Positions 9,776 through 19,709 of a stretch of DNA of 64,000 nucleotides are shown here, one piece after another (within the stretch, counting starts at the first letter, position 1; each line of letters starts with the position of its first letter). The translations under genes and the position numbers were made by a program. This stretch comes from Cognaticolwellia sediminilitoris (GTDB lineage: Bacteria > Pseudomonadota > Gammaproteobacteria > Enterobacterales > Alteromonadaceae). The notes under the pieces are model-generated. The model did no database searches, was not told the origin of the DNA, and was given only the letters and a program-made list of their open reading frames with translations. The stretch is taken from assembly GCA_002104535.1 (NCBI GenBank), contig NBOG01000001.1:94867-158866 (forward strand), in the 5' to 3' direction.

Positions 9776-11158
9776 TTATCCATAAATAACATTAGGTAAC
9801 CAAGTCACTAAGCCTGGCCAATAAGAAAGAATACACAGTAATACTAACTGAATAATAATAAAAGGAATAACACCTTTGTAAATGGCTGATGTTGATACTG
9901 ACTTATCAGCAACACCGCGCAAATAAAATAAAGCGAAACCAAAAGGCGGCGTTAAAAATGACGTTTGTAAATTAACGGCAATCATAATGCCTAACCAAAC
10001 TGGATCTAATCCCATCGCTAATAGTACCGGTGCCACAATAGGTACCACAACAAAAGTGATTTCAATAAAGTCTAAAATAAAGCCCAATAAAAACATCACC
10101 AACATAACAATGATGGTAGCGCCTACAACACCTCCAGGCATTTGCTGAAATAGACCATGAACCAACTCTTCACCGCCAAAGCCTCTAAAGACTAATGAAA
10201 ATAAACTTGCGCCGATTAAGATCAAAAATACCATGGAGGTAATTTTTACCGTGGTTTGCATGACCGCGGTCAGGTTAACTTTGTTTAACTGTTTTTTCCA
10301 GATAGCTAAAAGTAATGCTCCCATTGCGCCAACACCGGCCGCTTCGGTAGGTGTTGCATAGCCCAACAATATTGAGCCGAGCACCGCAGACATTAATAAT
10401 AACGGCGGAATTAAAGCAGAAAGCAATAAGCCTATGGTCAATGACTGTTGATCATCTTTTATTTCTGATGGGTCGCGTTTAGGAATTGCACTTGGGTTAA
10501 ATATAGCGACCCCAATGCAATATAGAATGTAAAAAGCCACTAGTATCAAGCCTGGAATTACCGCCCCAGCAAATAAGTCTCCTACCGAAACAGTTTTAGG
10601 ACTAAAAATCCCCATCGATAATTGTGCTTTTTGATAGGCACTTGATAACACATCACCTAGCAAAACTAAGGCAATAGACGGCGGTATGATCTGACCTAGC
10701 GTACCTGTCGCGCAAATAATGCCCGTTGAGAATGCTGGACTATAGCCGCGTTTGAGCATGGTAGGTAAAGACAATAAGCCCATAGTAACAACAGTTGCAC
10801 CGACAATACCGGTGCTCGCGGCTAAAAGCATGCCAACTAAGGTCACTGAAATGGCTAATCCAACATTAAAACGGCCGAATAATAACGCCATGGTATTAAG
10901 TAAATTTTCAGCTATTTTTGAGCGCTCTAACATTGCCCCCATAAAAACGAAAAGCGGTACCGCTAATAACGTCTGATTGTTCAGCACGCCATATAAACGA
11001 TTAGGTAAAGCATGCAAAAAAGAGCTTTCAAATATATCAAAACTGATACCAATACCCGCGAAGAACAATGCAGTTCCGGCAAGTGTTAACGCGACAGGGT
11101 ATCCCAAAAGCAACACACCACAGACACAAAGAAACATTAATAGCGCTAAATATTCCAT
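9776..11158 (-). CDS. dctM: TRAP transporter large permease (DctM)
   Basis: Large integral membrane subunit of the TRAP transporter, 460 aa with about 12-13 hydrophobic segments, which carries the Na+-coupled transport path. Family signatures include PLFVFMGAMLERS near residue 65 and GIICATGTLGQIIPPSIAL near residue 150. Its start overlaps the dctQ stop by one base (TAATG), and dctP follows after 4 bp, so the three genes form one coupled operon in the order QMP. The length is slightly above the usual ~425 aa because of a longer central loop near residues 175-250. Confidence 0.95.
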   Translation of the reverse strand: MEYLALLMFLCVCGVLLLGYPVALTLAGTALFFAGIGISFDIFESSFLHALPNRLYGVLNNQTLLAVPLFVFMGAMLERSKIAENLLNTMALLFGRFNVGLAISVTLVGMLLAASTGIVGATVVTMGLLSLPTMLKRGYSPAFSTGIICATGTLGQIIPPSIALVLLGDVLSSAYQKAQLSMGIFSPKTVSVGDLFAGAVIPGLILVAFYILYCIGVAIFNPSAIPKRDPSEIKDDQQSLTIGLLLSALIPPLLLMSAVLGSILLGYATPTEAAGVGAMGALLLAIWKKQLNKVNLTAVMQTTVKITSMVFLILIGASLFSLVFRGFGGEELVHGLFQQMPGGVVGATIIVMLVMFLLGFILDFIEITFVVVPIVAPVLLAMGLDPVWLGIMIAVNLQTSFLTPPFGFALFYLRGVADKSVSTSAIYKGVIPFIIIQLVLLCILSYWPGLVTWLPNVIYG

Positions 11159-11769
11159 TACTTTATCTCCTCAACATCATGACTATTACCTGTCTGATTG
11201 TCATGGAGCATACCTTGTAAATTGCCTTGTAAATTGTCAGCCTCTACCAACTCTGCAGGGCCCTGCAATAACACCATTACATTTCGTAGAATTTCAGCTA
11301 CTCCTTGTAAAGTTAAGGTAACGGCAAGTAGAAGGATTAACGATTTATTGAGATAAACTAAGGGTAAACCGCCCGCTTCAGGCGATTGTTCCATGATTTG
11401 CCATGAAGAGATCACGTAATTAACGCTAATAAAAAATATAAAAATACACACAGGTAATAGTAAAAATAAACTGCCGAATAAATTTAACCAGGCTTTTTGT
11501 TTCGCTGAATATTGCTGATAAAAAATATCGACCCGAACGTGACCATCATGCTTTAACGTATAGCCCGCGCCTAACATAAAAACCAAGCCATGAAAGTACA
11601 GTACTGACTCTTGCATGCCTATCCAGCCAAGATTAAACCCATACCTGAGCACCACAATGCTAAAAGTGAGTAACACTATTAACAGGGTTAACCAAGCAAC
11701 CCCTTTACCTAAAATCTCAGTGATTAGATCGATGGTTTGCACAAATTTCTTTGCTAACGATATCAACAT
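11158..11769 (-). CDS. dctQ: TRAP transporter small permease (DctQ)
   Basis: Small membrane subunit that pairs with DctM, 203 aa. Four hydrophobic segments lie at about residues 21-45, 52-72, 94-118 and 140-162. LGWIGMQESVLYFHGLVFMLGAGYTL matches the usual DctQ core in shortened form. An unusual polar C-terminal tail of about 30 residues is rich in Gln and Asn and repeats LQGN. First gene of the TRAP operon. Confidence 0.9.
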   Translation of the reverse strand: MLISLAKKFVQTIDLITEILGKGVAWLTLLIVLLTFSIVVLRYGFNLGWIGMQESVLYFHGLVFMLGAGYTLKHDGHVRVDIFYQQYSAKQKAWLNLFGSLFLLLPVCIFIFFISVNYVISSWQIMEQSPEAGGLPLVYLNKSLILLLAVTLTLQGVAEILRNVMVLLQGPAELVEADNLQGNLQGMLHDNQTGNSHDVEEIK

Positions 11770-11936
11770 AATTTTCCATTTATTATTTTTATTTTAATGG
11801 TCAAAATCAAACGATAGATACATTTTATAATGCATCAAAAATCAAACTTAGGTTAAGATCTATCTCCCTAAACCACAAGTTAAAAACATACCGCCGTACT
11901 GTGGCTAATAAGTTATAGACACTTAATTTTACAGCG

Positions 11937-12251
11937 TTATTTCCCCCCGCCTAAACACTTAGGTGAAAGCGGTGTATTTTCAGCATAATAAGTTTGCCAT
12001 TCTTTTTCGGTGTATGTATGTAGTGCTAAAGCATGAATTTTTTCTGCCAACTCAGTTGCGAGAACCGAATTGATTGCGCGATGGCGTTTAATTAATCTTT
12101 CACCTTCAAAAGCTTTTGCAACAATAATCACTTTAAAATGTGACTCGCTTCCAGGTGCCACATTATGTTGATGGCTTTCATTTATTACATCAAGATGAAT
12201 TGGTGAGAACGCGGATAGTAGTTTTTCTTCAATAACAGCTTCTATTGTCAT
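11937..12251 (-). CDS. bolA: BolA family protein
   Basis: Small cytoplasmic BolA protein, a partner of monothiol glutaredoxins in iron-sulfur handling and a regulator of morphology and stress genes. The ATG at 12251 gives 104 aa and has a strong GGGGA ribosome site 8-12 bp upstream; a start at 12302 would add 17 atypical residues. The class II KH-like fold region includes SESHFKVIIVAKAFEG and KRHRAINSVLATEL, with the invariant His in RHR. It is divergent from rlmG. Confidence 0.95.
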   Translation of the reverse strand: MTIEAVIEEKLLSAFSPIHLDVINESHQHNVAPGSESHFKVIIVAKAFEGERLIKRHRAINSVLATELAEKIHALALHTYTEKEWQTYYAENTPLSPKCLGGGK

Positions 12252-12479
12252 ATTATTTTCCCCAGACAGTTCGGCTAATGGAACAGCTTTAATTTTACTC
12301 ATTGTGAGTAATTATGCCATCTATCTAGAAGGCTGACAGCTATATTTTTAACTAGCTGAGACCATATTAATTTTAAAAGGAATATTTCACACGATTATTA
12401 CCTTAAATTAACCATTAAGCTAGCTCAACGAGGTAAACTTTGTCACAATATCAATCACGCTAACCAAGTATTTATCACT

Positions 12480-13619
12480 ATGATCAGTCCTTTTATAATA
12501 AATGACAAAAATCTTTTTCTCGACCGATTTCCTACTGGCCAAGTTAACCGTAGTTTGCAAGCTTGGGATGCCGCCGACGAATATCTGCTTAATTACCTTG
12601 AACAAGAACAATTAGCCTCATCACAGAAAAAGATACTGATCTTTAATGATAGCTTTGGAGCGTTAAGCTGCAATTTAATTCAGCATCAGCTGTATTGCGT
12701 GAATGACTCATTTTTAAGCCATCAAGGTATTGAGCATAATATCGATCAAAATGGTTTATCAAATGACAATATAAGCTTATTAACCAGCCTAGAAGATTTA
12801 CCGACAGATATTGATATCGTGTTATTTAAAATACCTAAAAGTAAAGCTTTACTGTGTTATCAATTGAGTCAAATTAAGCAACAACTCAATAAAAACGTGA
12901 TATTTATTGCCGCAGACCGCGCGAAAGAAATTCACAGTTCAACGCTAAAATTGTTTGAAAATTATTTAGGCAGTACAAAAACATCATTAGCAGTAAAGAA
13001 AGCACGATTAGTGTTTAGCGAATTTGATAATGATAATGCTTTGTCTGCAACTTCAATCAGTTCATGGCCACTTGAGAACACAGATTATACTTTGCATAAT
13101 CATGCCAATGTTTATGCACGCGAAAAACTTGATATTGGTGCCCGTTACTTCATGCAAAATTTGCCCGTTGTAAAGGCTGATACGCAAGTAATTGATCTTG
13201 GTTGTGGTAATGGTGTAATAGGTTTACAAGTATTATCAAAGCAACCCGATGCACATGTTCACTTTATTGATGAGTCATATATGGCAATTGAATCAGCAAA
13301 GTTAAACATTCAAGAAAACCTACCTGCGGTTGTTGAGCAGTGTCATTTTCAACTAAATGATTGTTTAACAAGTGTCGAAGGTGGCAGTGTTGACTTGGTA
13401 TTATGTAATCCTCCGTTTCATCAACAAACCGCAACTACTGATCATATCGCTTGGCAGATGTTTAAAGATAGCCACAGAGTATTGAAAAAAGGCGGCGAGT
13501 TACGCATTATTGGCAATCGTCAGTTGGCTTACCATATAAAATTAAAACGCATTTTTGGTAATGAAAAATTAATTGCCAGTAATGATAAATTTGTCACTAT
13601 TTCAGCGATAAAACGCTGA
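12480..13619 (+). CDS. rlmG: 23S rRNA (guanine-1835-N2)-methyltransferase RlmG
   Basis: SAM-dependent methyltransferase that makes m2G1835 in 23S rRNA. It is 379 aa, against 378 in E. coli RlmG. The N-terminal half follows RlmG (RFPTGQVNRSLQAWDAADEY, NDSFGALSC). The C-terminal Rossmann domain has the SAM motif IDLGCGNGVIGL and the catalytic NPPF motif in LVLCNPPFHQQ. RsmC is a paralogue with a similar C-terminus, but the N-terminal sequence points to RlmG. It is followed after 22 bp by the YajG-like gene. Confidence 0.93.
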   Translation: MISPFIINDKNLFLDRFPTGQVNRSLQAWDAADEYLLNYLEQEQLASSQKKILIFNDSFGALSCNLIQHQLYCVNDSFLSHQGIEHNIDQNGLSNDNISLLTSLEDLPTDIDIVLFKIPKSKALLCYQLSQIKQQLNKNVIFIAADRAKEIHSSTLKLFENYLGSTKTSLAVKKARLVFSEFDNDNALSATSISSWPLENTDYTLHNHANVYAREKLDIGARYFMQNLPVVKADTQVIDLGCGNGVIGLQVLSKQPDAHVHFIDESYMAIESAKLNIQENLPAVVEQCHFQLNDCLTSVEGGSVDLVLCNPPFHQQTATTDHIAWQMFKDSHRVLKKGGELRIIGNRQLAYHIKLKRIFGNEKLIASNDKFVTISAIKR

Positions 13620-13641
13620 TCAGAACTTTGAAGATACACTA

Positions 13642-14211
13642 ATGAAACCAAGCCTAACTAAATTATTAATTGTCATTGTCAGTTCAATACTCATTGCCTG
13701 TAGTGCACCAATAAAACGAGTGATTGTCAGCCCTGAATTACACATAGGGAGCAGCAACGCTTTTCAACAAAAACAAATACAGTTGCGCGTTAAGGATATG
13801 CGAACATTAAGCCATATTGTTCAAATTGAACAACTTGAGCACCCTGCACAATTATACCCAGCGCAACAATCGCTTGAGCAGTCAGTAGAAACATCACTTA
13901 GCAGCGCGCTAAAAGCTCATGGTTTAACAATACAACCACAAGCTAAAAATCAAGTTGAAGTGATCATAGACAGTGCTTTGGTCAAGGTGGAGCAAACGTT
14001 ATTAAAATATGGCGCTAGCAACGAAATCATTTTTCGAGTAGTCATCAACAACAGCGAAGGGACTTTAACAAAGTCATTCAAAACCAGTGGCACGAGTAAA
14101 GGTCCTTTGAAGGCAGATATTGCTGTATTAGAGCGTGACTTTAATCAACAATTAGCGAAGTTATTAACGGAAATTGTAAAAAGTGAAGAGATTCAACAAT
14201 TTTTGCAGTAA
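13642..14211 (+). CDS. yajG: YajG family lipoprotein
   Basis: Predicted outer- or inner-membrane lipoprotein of 189 aa. The signal peptide MKPSLTKLLIVIVSSILIAC ends in the lipobox LIAC. The mature part has the YajG pattern, with conserved stretches VKDMRTLSHIV near residue 50 and LSSALKAHGLTI near 92. In E. coli yajG sits beside bolA and ampG, and both are nearby here, which supports the call. The function of YajG is not established. Confidence 0.85.
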   Translation: MKPSLTKLLIVIVSSILIACSAPIKRVIVSPELHIGSSNAFQQKQIQLRVKDMRTLSHIVQIEQLEHPAQLYPAQQSLEQSVETSLSSALKAHGLTIQPQAKNQVEVIIDSALVKVEQTLLKYGASNEIIFRVVINNSEGTLTKSFKTSGTSKGPLKADIAVLERDFNQQLAKLLTEIVKSEEIQQFLQ

Positions 14212-14269
14212 TTATACAATTGAATCACCCTGCATGTGATTTACCATGCATGAAAAAGAGAATGGGCAA

Positions 14270-14854
14270 ATGAAAATTTTTACCACAATAGTGTTACTAC
14301 TTATTTCACTTGCAAGCAGTGCAAAAGACAACACCATTGACCCTGACAATTTATTTCCACAAGTAAAATTAGAAACTTCAATGGGCACCATCATTGTTGA
14401 ATTAGATAGAATTCGTGCGCCAATTACCGTCGATAACTTTTTAAACTATGTGGTTAGCGGTGAATATGACAACACTATTTTTCATCGCATTGTTGCAAAC
14501 TTTATTGTTCAAGGTGGCGGATATACCAAAGACTTTGAAATGAAAAAAGTTCAAGAAAACATTATAAACGAATCAGGGAATGGCTTAAAAAATGAAATAG
14601 GCACCATTGCCATGGCGAAAGAAAATCGTCCTCATACCGCAAATCGACAGTTCTTTTTTAATGTCGCCGACAATACTAGCTTAGATCCAGGCAGACGCTG
14701 GGGATACGCAGTATTCGGTGCCATCGTTGAAGGTCAAGACGTTGTTGATGCTATGGCAAAAGTAAAAACCGATTACAATGATGGTATGGGTTGGGAGAAT
14801 GTCCCCATTGAGCCGGTAGTTTTAATAAAAGCTAGTCTGCTACCTGCATTATAA
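14270..14854 (+). CDS. Secreted peptidyl-prolyl cis-trans isomerase (cyclophilin type)
   Basis: Cyclophilin that isomerises Xaa-Pro bonds, probably in the periplasm. It is 194 aa from the ATG at 14270, giving MKIFTTIVLLLISLASSAKD, a clean signal peptide; a start at 14246 would add eight polar residues before it. The fold shows LETSMGTIIVELD, FHRIVANFIVQGGG with the catalytic FHR, a TIAMAKE segment near residue 120 and NRQFFFNVADN (the usual SQFFIN region). PpiA or PpiB subtype is not separated. The region beyond (14855-15164) holds a weak hairpin and otherwise nothing. Confidence 0.92.
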   Translation: MKIFTTIVLLLISLASSAKDNTIDPDNLFPQVKLETSMGTIIVELDRIRAPITVDNFLNYVVSGEYDNTIFHRIVANFIVQGGGYTKDFEMKKVQENIINESGNGLKNEIGTIAMAKENRPHTANRQFFFNVADNTSLDPGRRWGYAVFGAIVEGQDVVDAMAKVKTDYNDGMGWENVPIEPVVLIKASLLPAL

Positions 14855-14872
14855 CACCTTCACTTTCTTAAA

Positions 14873-14910
14873 GTTTTGGGCGTAATATCGCAAGCGCCCT
14901 TCTATTGATT
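14873..14910 (+). terminator. Possible terminator after the cyclophilin gene
   Basis: GGGCG and CGCCC can pair across an 11-12-nt loop, 20-50 bp after the stop, followed by TTCTATT rather than a pure T-run. Weak candidate. Confidence 0.4.
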
Positions 14911-15164
14911 AAGAAAATTCTCAGAATATATTCACTGAAAATACAAAAAAACACTAAAGTATACAGACAAAGTAACTTTTTACTTGTTCTAAATATAAAA
15001 CACCCGTAAATTATATAATAGTACAATTTGATTGAGCTTAACTTTGACAATTTTAGCTTTATCTACGATAACTAAACAGTGTTAAGCAAAGTCACTTGCC
15101 GAAAGATGCGATTATATTTCTCTAGCAAAGTTAACTATTCGTAACATTGTAAAATAGGAATATT

Positions 15165-15494
15165 ATGATAATTGAGCAGTTTATCAATGAAAAAATTATT
15201 CAAATCAAAGCCTATATCACCGCGGTTATTAACCATTCCCTGCACTATACCGAGCTTGACCAATTCGTCGACAATACCATGGCAGAATGGACGTTGCTGC
15301 AAGTAACCGATGAAACGCCGAGTAACGCCAGAGAGCGAGTATTTTGGCATATAATGCATGAGTTGAGTTTACATAGCGCTAACGAGCTCGAACACGACTT
15401 ATACTTAAAAAGTGAAATATCTACATGTTTAGACTTCTTCTCTGGCAAGGGTAGTTACCCTATTGATTGCATCGGTTGGCGACCACTTCCCTAA
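15165..15494 (+). CDS. Hypothetical protein, 109 aa
   Basis: I do not recognise this protein. It has an AGGAA ribosome site just upstream of the ATG. The chain is acidic and helical in character, with no signal peptide or membrane segment. It holds many aromatic residues and ends in DCIGWRPLP. A run with the phrases AEWTLLQVTDETPSNARE and HIMHELSLHSANELEHDLYL suggests a small soluble cytoplasmic protein. It stands alone between the cyclophilin and ampG. Codon use looks like its neighbours, so it is probably a real gene. Confidence 0.6.
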   Translation: MIIEQFINEKIIQIKAYITAVINHSLHYTELDQFVDNTMAEWTLLQVTDETPSNARERVFWHIMHELSLHSANELEHDLYLKSEISTCLDFFSGKGSYPIDCIGWRPLP

Positions 15495-15639
15495 CATGTG
15501 TTTATTAGATAGAAAACTAGTTATACTTTTGCTCTTATTCACAAGCTAATTAACTTTTAGTCAAGATTAAACTTCTGTTTACTAATACATTTTGATAGCC
15601 TAGCTGCATTATATTCTCGCATTCACTAGGCTTTGAGCA

Positions 15640-16899
15640 ATGCAATCTCCAACGTTTAAGCAAGCGATCCTTAATCGTCGCATGCTAATTTGTATCTTCA
15701 CCGGCTTTAGTTCCGGATTACCACTATTTATCCTCTATCAATTAGTGCCCGGTTGGTTGCGCTCAGAAGGCGTTAGCTTAGCCGAAATAGGCTTATTTTC
15801 CCTTATCGGTATTCCTTATGTTTGGAAGTTTATGTGGTCGCCGTTAATGGACCGATATTCTTTACCGGTCATGGGCCGTCGACGAAGCTGGATGTTACTT
15901 ACCCAAATATTATTACTTTTCTCAATTGCTGGTTTCGGTTTTGTTGATCCCGTGATGAATATCTGGAGTGTTGCTTATTTAGCAGCATCAGTCGCTTTTT
16001 TTAGTGCTAGCCAGGATATTGTACTCGACGCTTATCGACGTGAATTATTACCAGATCATGAACTCGGCTTAGGCAATTCAATACATGTTCAAGCTTATCG
16101 CCTTTCAGGTTTAGTACCGGGCTCATTAGCTTTTATTCTCGCTGACCACATCAGTTGGCAGGCGGTATTTATTATTGTTGCTGCCTTTATGCTTATCGGT
16201 ATCATGCTAAGTTTAGCCATTAAAGAATTAAATAGTGCTGCACAAGCGCCGAAAACACTGCAACAAGCGGTAGTTCTTCCCTTTAAAGATTTTATAAACA
16301 GAAAAGGGCTTAAGTCTGCACTACAGATTTTAGCCTTTTTGTTTTTATATAAACTTGGCGACAGTATGGCAACTGCCTTACAAACACCTTTTTTCATCGA
16401 TTTAGGCTTCACCAACACTGAAATTGGTGTGGTTGCAAAAACAGCATCACTCATTGCTATGACTATCGGCTTAGCCGTTGGTGGCATTGTTATGATCAAA
16501 TTGAGTATTAATCGCGCGCTTTGGTTATTTGGTTTTGTACAAATAGTGAGTATCTTAGGCTTTGCAGCATTAGCAGAAATAGGCCATAACACCTATGCTT
16601 TAGCATTTGCTATGGGCTTTGAGTATTTAGGCGTTGGCTTGGGTACAGCTGCTTTTACCGCTTTTATTGCGCGTGCAACTAATCCTGCTTTTGCGGCAAC
16701 TCAGTTTGCGCTATTTACCGCCCTAACCGCATTACCTAGAACTTTTGCTAATGCCACTACTGGCGTTATTATTGAACAAATAGGTTGGACTAACTTTTAT
16801 TTTTTATGCACCGCCTTAGCCGTACCGGGTATGTTAATGTTACTAAAAGTCGCACCTTGGCGAGAGCCTTCTAAACCAGAAACACAGGAGTTAGCGTAA
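15640..16899 (+). CDS. ampG: AmpG-like muropeptide permease (MFS)
   Basis: Inner-membrane major facilitator protein, 419 aa with about 12 membrane segments, expected to import GlcNAc-anhydroMurNAc muropeptides for cell-wall recycling. The N-terminal signature FTGFSSGLPLFILYQLVPGW and the loop WSPLMDRYSLPVMGRRRSWM match AmpG. It is shorter than E. coli AmpG (491 aa, 14 segments) and lacks the extra C-terminal helices. The neighbourhood with bolA and yajG is the usual ampG setting. A 56-aa membrane protein begins immediately after its stop. Confidence 0.9.
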   Translation: MQSPTFKQAILNRRMLICIFTGFSSGLPLFILYQLVPGWLRSEGVSLAEIGLFSLIGIPYVWKFMWSPLMDRYSLPVMGRRRSWMLLTQILLLFSIAGFGFVDPVMNIWSVAYLAASVAFFSASQDIVLDAYRRELLPDHELGLGNSIHVQAYRLSGLVPGSLAFILADHISWQAVFIIVAAFMLIGIMLSLAIKELNSAAQAPKTLQQAVVLPFKDFINRKGLKSALQILAFLFLYKLGDSMATALQTPFFIDLGFTNTEIGVVAKTASLIAMTIGLAVGGIVMIKLSINRALWLFGFVQIVSILGFAALAEIGHNTYALAFAMGFEYLGVGLGTAAFTAFIARATNPAFAATQFALFTALTALPRTFANATTGVIIEQIGWTNFYFLCTALAVPGMLMLLKVAPWREPSKPETQELA

Positions 16900-17070
16900 A
16901 TGATACGACTATTTTTTCTCATCCCAATAATAATGTGCGCAATTTGGTATTGGTATTTACGTAATAATAACTACACCATAAAACAAGGCCTAAAAGGCTT
17001 CGGTTATATCTTTGCTTTCAACGGGACAATTATTGCGTTTTTTGTTTTGATGTTATTTCTAACAAAGTAA
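16900..17070 (+). CDS. Small membrane protein, 56 aa
   Basis: The ATG starts on the base directly after the ampG stop codon, and GGAG lies 12-15 bp upstream at the end of ampG. The product begins MIRLFFLIPIIMCAIWYWYL and ends with a second hydrophobic stretch, GYIFAFNGTIIAFFVLMLFL, so it has two membrane helices joined by a short polar turn with NNNYTIKQGLKG. No family is recognised. The tight spacing implies co-expression with AmpG, and a role with the permease or in the same membrane is an inference. A terminator follows at 17131. Confidence 0.65.
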   Translation: MIRLFFLIPIIMCAIWYWYLRNNNYTIKQGLKGFGYIFAFNGTIIAFFVLMLFLTK

Positions 17071-17130
17071 TCTCAGGCATCTACCTTCACACAGCTTAAT
17101 AGACAAAGGCTCTAGGGTATTTTGGATATT

Positions 17131-17160
17131 AAAAAAGGCCGCTTTAACGGCCTTTGTTTC
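17131..17160 (+). terminator. Terminator after ampG operon
   Basis: Perfect stem AAAGGCCG/CGGCCTTT with a short loop and a T-rich tail, 60 bp after the 56-aa gene. Confidence 0.8.
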
Positions 17161-17236
17161 TTAAAACCCTGTCAACCTGATTTAGGGTTAAGGGTAGTTT
17201 GTAGCATTTATTAGTCCGAGCAGGTTATCTCTTTTA

Positions 17237-17785
17237 TTAAAATATGGAACGAAAACCCGAGCCTCCACCACGGCGACTAGAACGTCGATTTCTCAACCTG
17301 CTATGCAACTCTTTTCGTTTAGACTCTAACCATTCATCGCGAGTAATGGCTGCATCACTGTGCCGACCTTCTTCACGTGTTCTATAGCGGCAAAACTCTA
17401 AAAAGGCCTCAATATCATCTTTTAGTTCCTCAGCGACCAGCTCAATCATAATGGCATCATCTAAAAAACCGAGTACGGGGATATGATCAGGCACTAAATC
17501 TTCAGGGTCACTAAAATAGGCTAAGGCACTTAATACGTCATTGCGCTCTTCATCTGGAATTTGCCACTCATCATCTTCAATCATGGCGACCAAGGTTTCT
17601 AATTTTTTAATTCGTTCGCTCACAAATGGTGGCACATTGCCTTTAACATCTTCACTTAAACTTTTAGCGTTGGCTAAAATTTCCGTTTCAGATAACGCTT
17701 TTGCGTTTGATTTTGCTTCTCGCATCACATTTCGAAAATGCTCTAAATCTGATTCTTTTAACTCAAAGGTAACTTCAAATGCCAT
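17237..17785 (-). CDS. YkvA/DUF1232 family protein
   Basis: Protein of 182 aa with a DUF1232-like core, about residues 70-125: DVLSALAYFSDPEDLVPDHIPVLGFLDDAIMI, given here in outline by its key elements AYF, DPEDLVPD and GFLDDA. The ATG at 17785 has a perfect AAGGAG site; a start at 17824 would add 13 residues. The N-terminal part is a charged helix, and the C-terminal tail is basic with RRSSRRGGGSG. The function of the family is unknown. The gap 17786-18128 beyond it holds only the lysS terminator. Confidence 0.8.
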   Translation of the reverse strand: MAFEVTFELKESDLEHFRNVMREAKSNAKALSETEILANAKSLSEDVKGNVPPFVSERIKKLETLVAMIEDDEWQIPDEERNDVLSALAYFSDPEDLVPDHIPVLGFLDDAIMIELVAEELKDDIEAFLEFCRYRTREEGRHSDAAITRDEWLESKRKELHSRLRNRRSSRRGGGSGFRSIF

Positions 17786-18061
17786 TATAATTCTCCTTAC
17801 AATTGGCTTATTTTTGAACAGCAACCTTTTAAACTTAACAGAACATTATAAATACACCACTTTACACTCACAAATTCTAACAATTTAGCGTCATGAATTA
17901 GCGATATCTTTATTGCACTTAACCATCATCCGAAACCTATCTAACCTATTGATAAAGAAGAGCATTAATCTTAAATGCATAAATTTACAATATTAAAGCA
18001 CATTCGCTAAGTCATTGTTTATATTAATTATAAGTTCGCCAGCCATTGGCCAATATACCGG

Positions 18062-18090
18062 CATAAAAAAAGCACCTATCGGTGCTTTTT
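18062..18090 (-). terminator. Terminator after lysS
   Basis: Stem AAAAAGCACC/GGTGCTTTTT with loop TATC, symmetrical and so possibly bidirectional. It lies 39-67 bp past the lysS stop. Confidence 0.85.
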
Positions 18091-18128
18091 CATTTATATG
18101 AGCCGTAACTCAAATTATTTCGATTGTT

Positions 18129-19670
18129 TTATTCAGCAAGCGGACGCATGTGTGGGAATAAAATAACGTCTTTAATGGTTGGAGAATCAGTGAATAACAT
18201 CACTAATCGATCAATACCAATACCTTCACCAGCTGTTGGTGGTAAGCCGTATTCAAGTGCTTGAATATAATCAGCATCATAATGCATTGCTTCGTCATCA
18301 CCTGCGTCTTTACCTGCAACTTGGTTTTGGAAACGAGCTGCTTGGTCTTCTGCATCATTAAGCTCTGAGAAACCGTTAGCTAATTCACGACCACCAACGA
18401 AGAACTCGAAACGATCCGTTATGAATGGGTTATCATCATTACGACGTGCTAATGGAGAGACTTCCCATGGGTACTCTGTGATAAAGGTTGGTTGATCAAG
18501 CATATGCTCGGCAACTTCTTCAAATATTTCACAAACATATTTACCTGCGCCCCAAACTTTAGAAGCATCAGTTTCTTTCACACCGACTGATTTTGCCATC
18601 GCTTTAAGCGCGTCAAAGTTTGCTTCAGGATTGCGCAATACATTTTCATCAAGGCCGTTGCCATATTTTAATATTGCATCAACCATAGATAAACGGGTAA
18701 ATGGTTGACCAAAGTCATAGAACTTCTCTTCTACTACTTCGCCGTCAGCGTTTTTAACTGTGTTACGAATAATTGCTGAGCCCATAACGTCTTCTGCAAG
18801 TGTACGTAACATATCTTCAGTTAAGTTCATCAAATCATGATAATCAGCATAGGCTTGGTAGAATTCGATCATGGTAAATTCTGGGTTATGACGTGTTGAT
18901 AAACCTTCGTTACGGAAGTTACGGTTAATTTCAAATACTTTCTCAAAACCACCAACCACTAAGCGCTTCAAGTAAAGCTCAGGCGCTATACGCATATACA
19001 TTTGAATGTCTAAGGCATTATGAAAAGTTTCAAAAGGCTTAGCTGAAGCGCCACCTGGAATAGTTTGTAGCATCGGCGTTTCAACTTCCATAAAATCACG
19101 GTCAGTTAAAAACTTGCGGATTCCGTCAACTATTTTTGAACGAATTTTAAAAGTATTACGTGTGTCTTCATTGATGATCAAATCAACGTAACGTTGACGA
19201 TATTTTGTTTCAACATCAGATAAGCCATGGAATTTTTCAGGTAATGGACGAAGAGATTTAGTTAATAACTCGTATTTATCCATGTTGACATATAAGTCAC
19301 CTTTACCAGACATGTGCATAGTACCGGTAACACCAATAATATCGCCAATGTCTAATGTGCCCCAACGCTCTTTAATGTCTTTTTGCACGGTTTTGTGTGC
19401 ATAAGCTTGAATGCGTCCGGTCATGTCTTGTAACACTAAGAATGGACCACGTTTTGCCATAACACGACCAGCAATGCTGTACTCTGCAGTTTCAGCTTCA
19501 AGCGTTTCTTTATCTTTTTCACCGTGTTCAGCTTGTAAATCAGCAGCATAGTGTTTTCGATCAAACTTATTAGGGTGGCCATTAGCCGGACAGTTTTCTC
19601 GAATTTTTACTAATTTGCCACGACGCTCGGCAATCAACTTGTTTTCGTCTTGGTTTGCTTGATCAGTCAT
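18129..19670 (-). CDS. lysS: Lysyl-tRNA synthetase, class II
   Basis: Charges tRNA-Lys with lysine in the cytoplasm. It is 513 aa. It has an N-terminal OB-fold anticodon-binding domain (about residues 60-165, [20 protein letters not shown] region) and a class II catalytic domain with motif 2 [20 protein letters not shown] and motif 3 [12 protein letters not shown] near the C-terminus. It follows prfB by 39 bp in the conserved dsbC-recJ-prfB-lysS order. Intact. Confidence 0.98.
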   Translation of the reverse strand: MTDQANQDENKLIAERRGKLVKIRENCPANGHPNKFDRKHYAADLQAEHGEKDKETLEAETAEYSIAGRVMAKRGPFLVLQDMTGRIQAYAHKTVQKDIKERWGTLDIGDIIGVTGTMHMSGKGDLYVNMDKYELLTKSLRPLPEKFHGLSDVETKYRQRYVDLIINEDTRNTFKIRSKIVDGIRKFLTDRDFMEVETPMLQTIPGGASAKPFETFHNALDIQMYMRIAPELYLKRLVVGGFEKVFEINRNFRNEGLSTRHNPEFTMIEFYQAYADYHDLMNLTEDMLRTLAEDVMGSAIIRNTVKNADGEVVEEKFYDFGQPFTRLSMVDAILKYGNGLDENVLRNPEANFDALKAMAKSVGVKETDASKVWGAGKYVCEIFEEVAEHMLDQPTFITEYPWEVSPLARRNDDNPFITDRFEFFVGGRELANGFSELNDAEDQAARFQNQVAGKDAGDDEAMHYDADYIQALEYGLPPTAGEGIGIDRLVMLFTDSPTIKDVILFPHMRPLAE

Positions 19671-19709
19671 TTTATTTCTCGTGTTTTAACGTAATATTCA
19701 TTAAGGTAT

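Noticed and set aside
12480-13619. Assignment as RsmC instead of RlmG
   Set aside because: The N-terminal half follows RlmG (QAWDAADEY, NDSFGALSC) and the length is 379 aa.
14868-15050. Minus-strand frame of 60 codons in the gap after the cyclophilin gene
   Set aside because: No ribosome site, AT-rich low-complexity product, overlaps the terminator-like hairpin.
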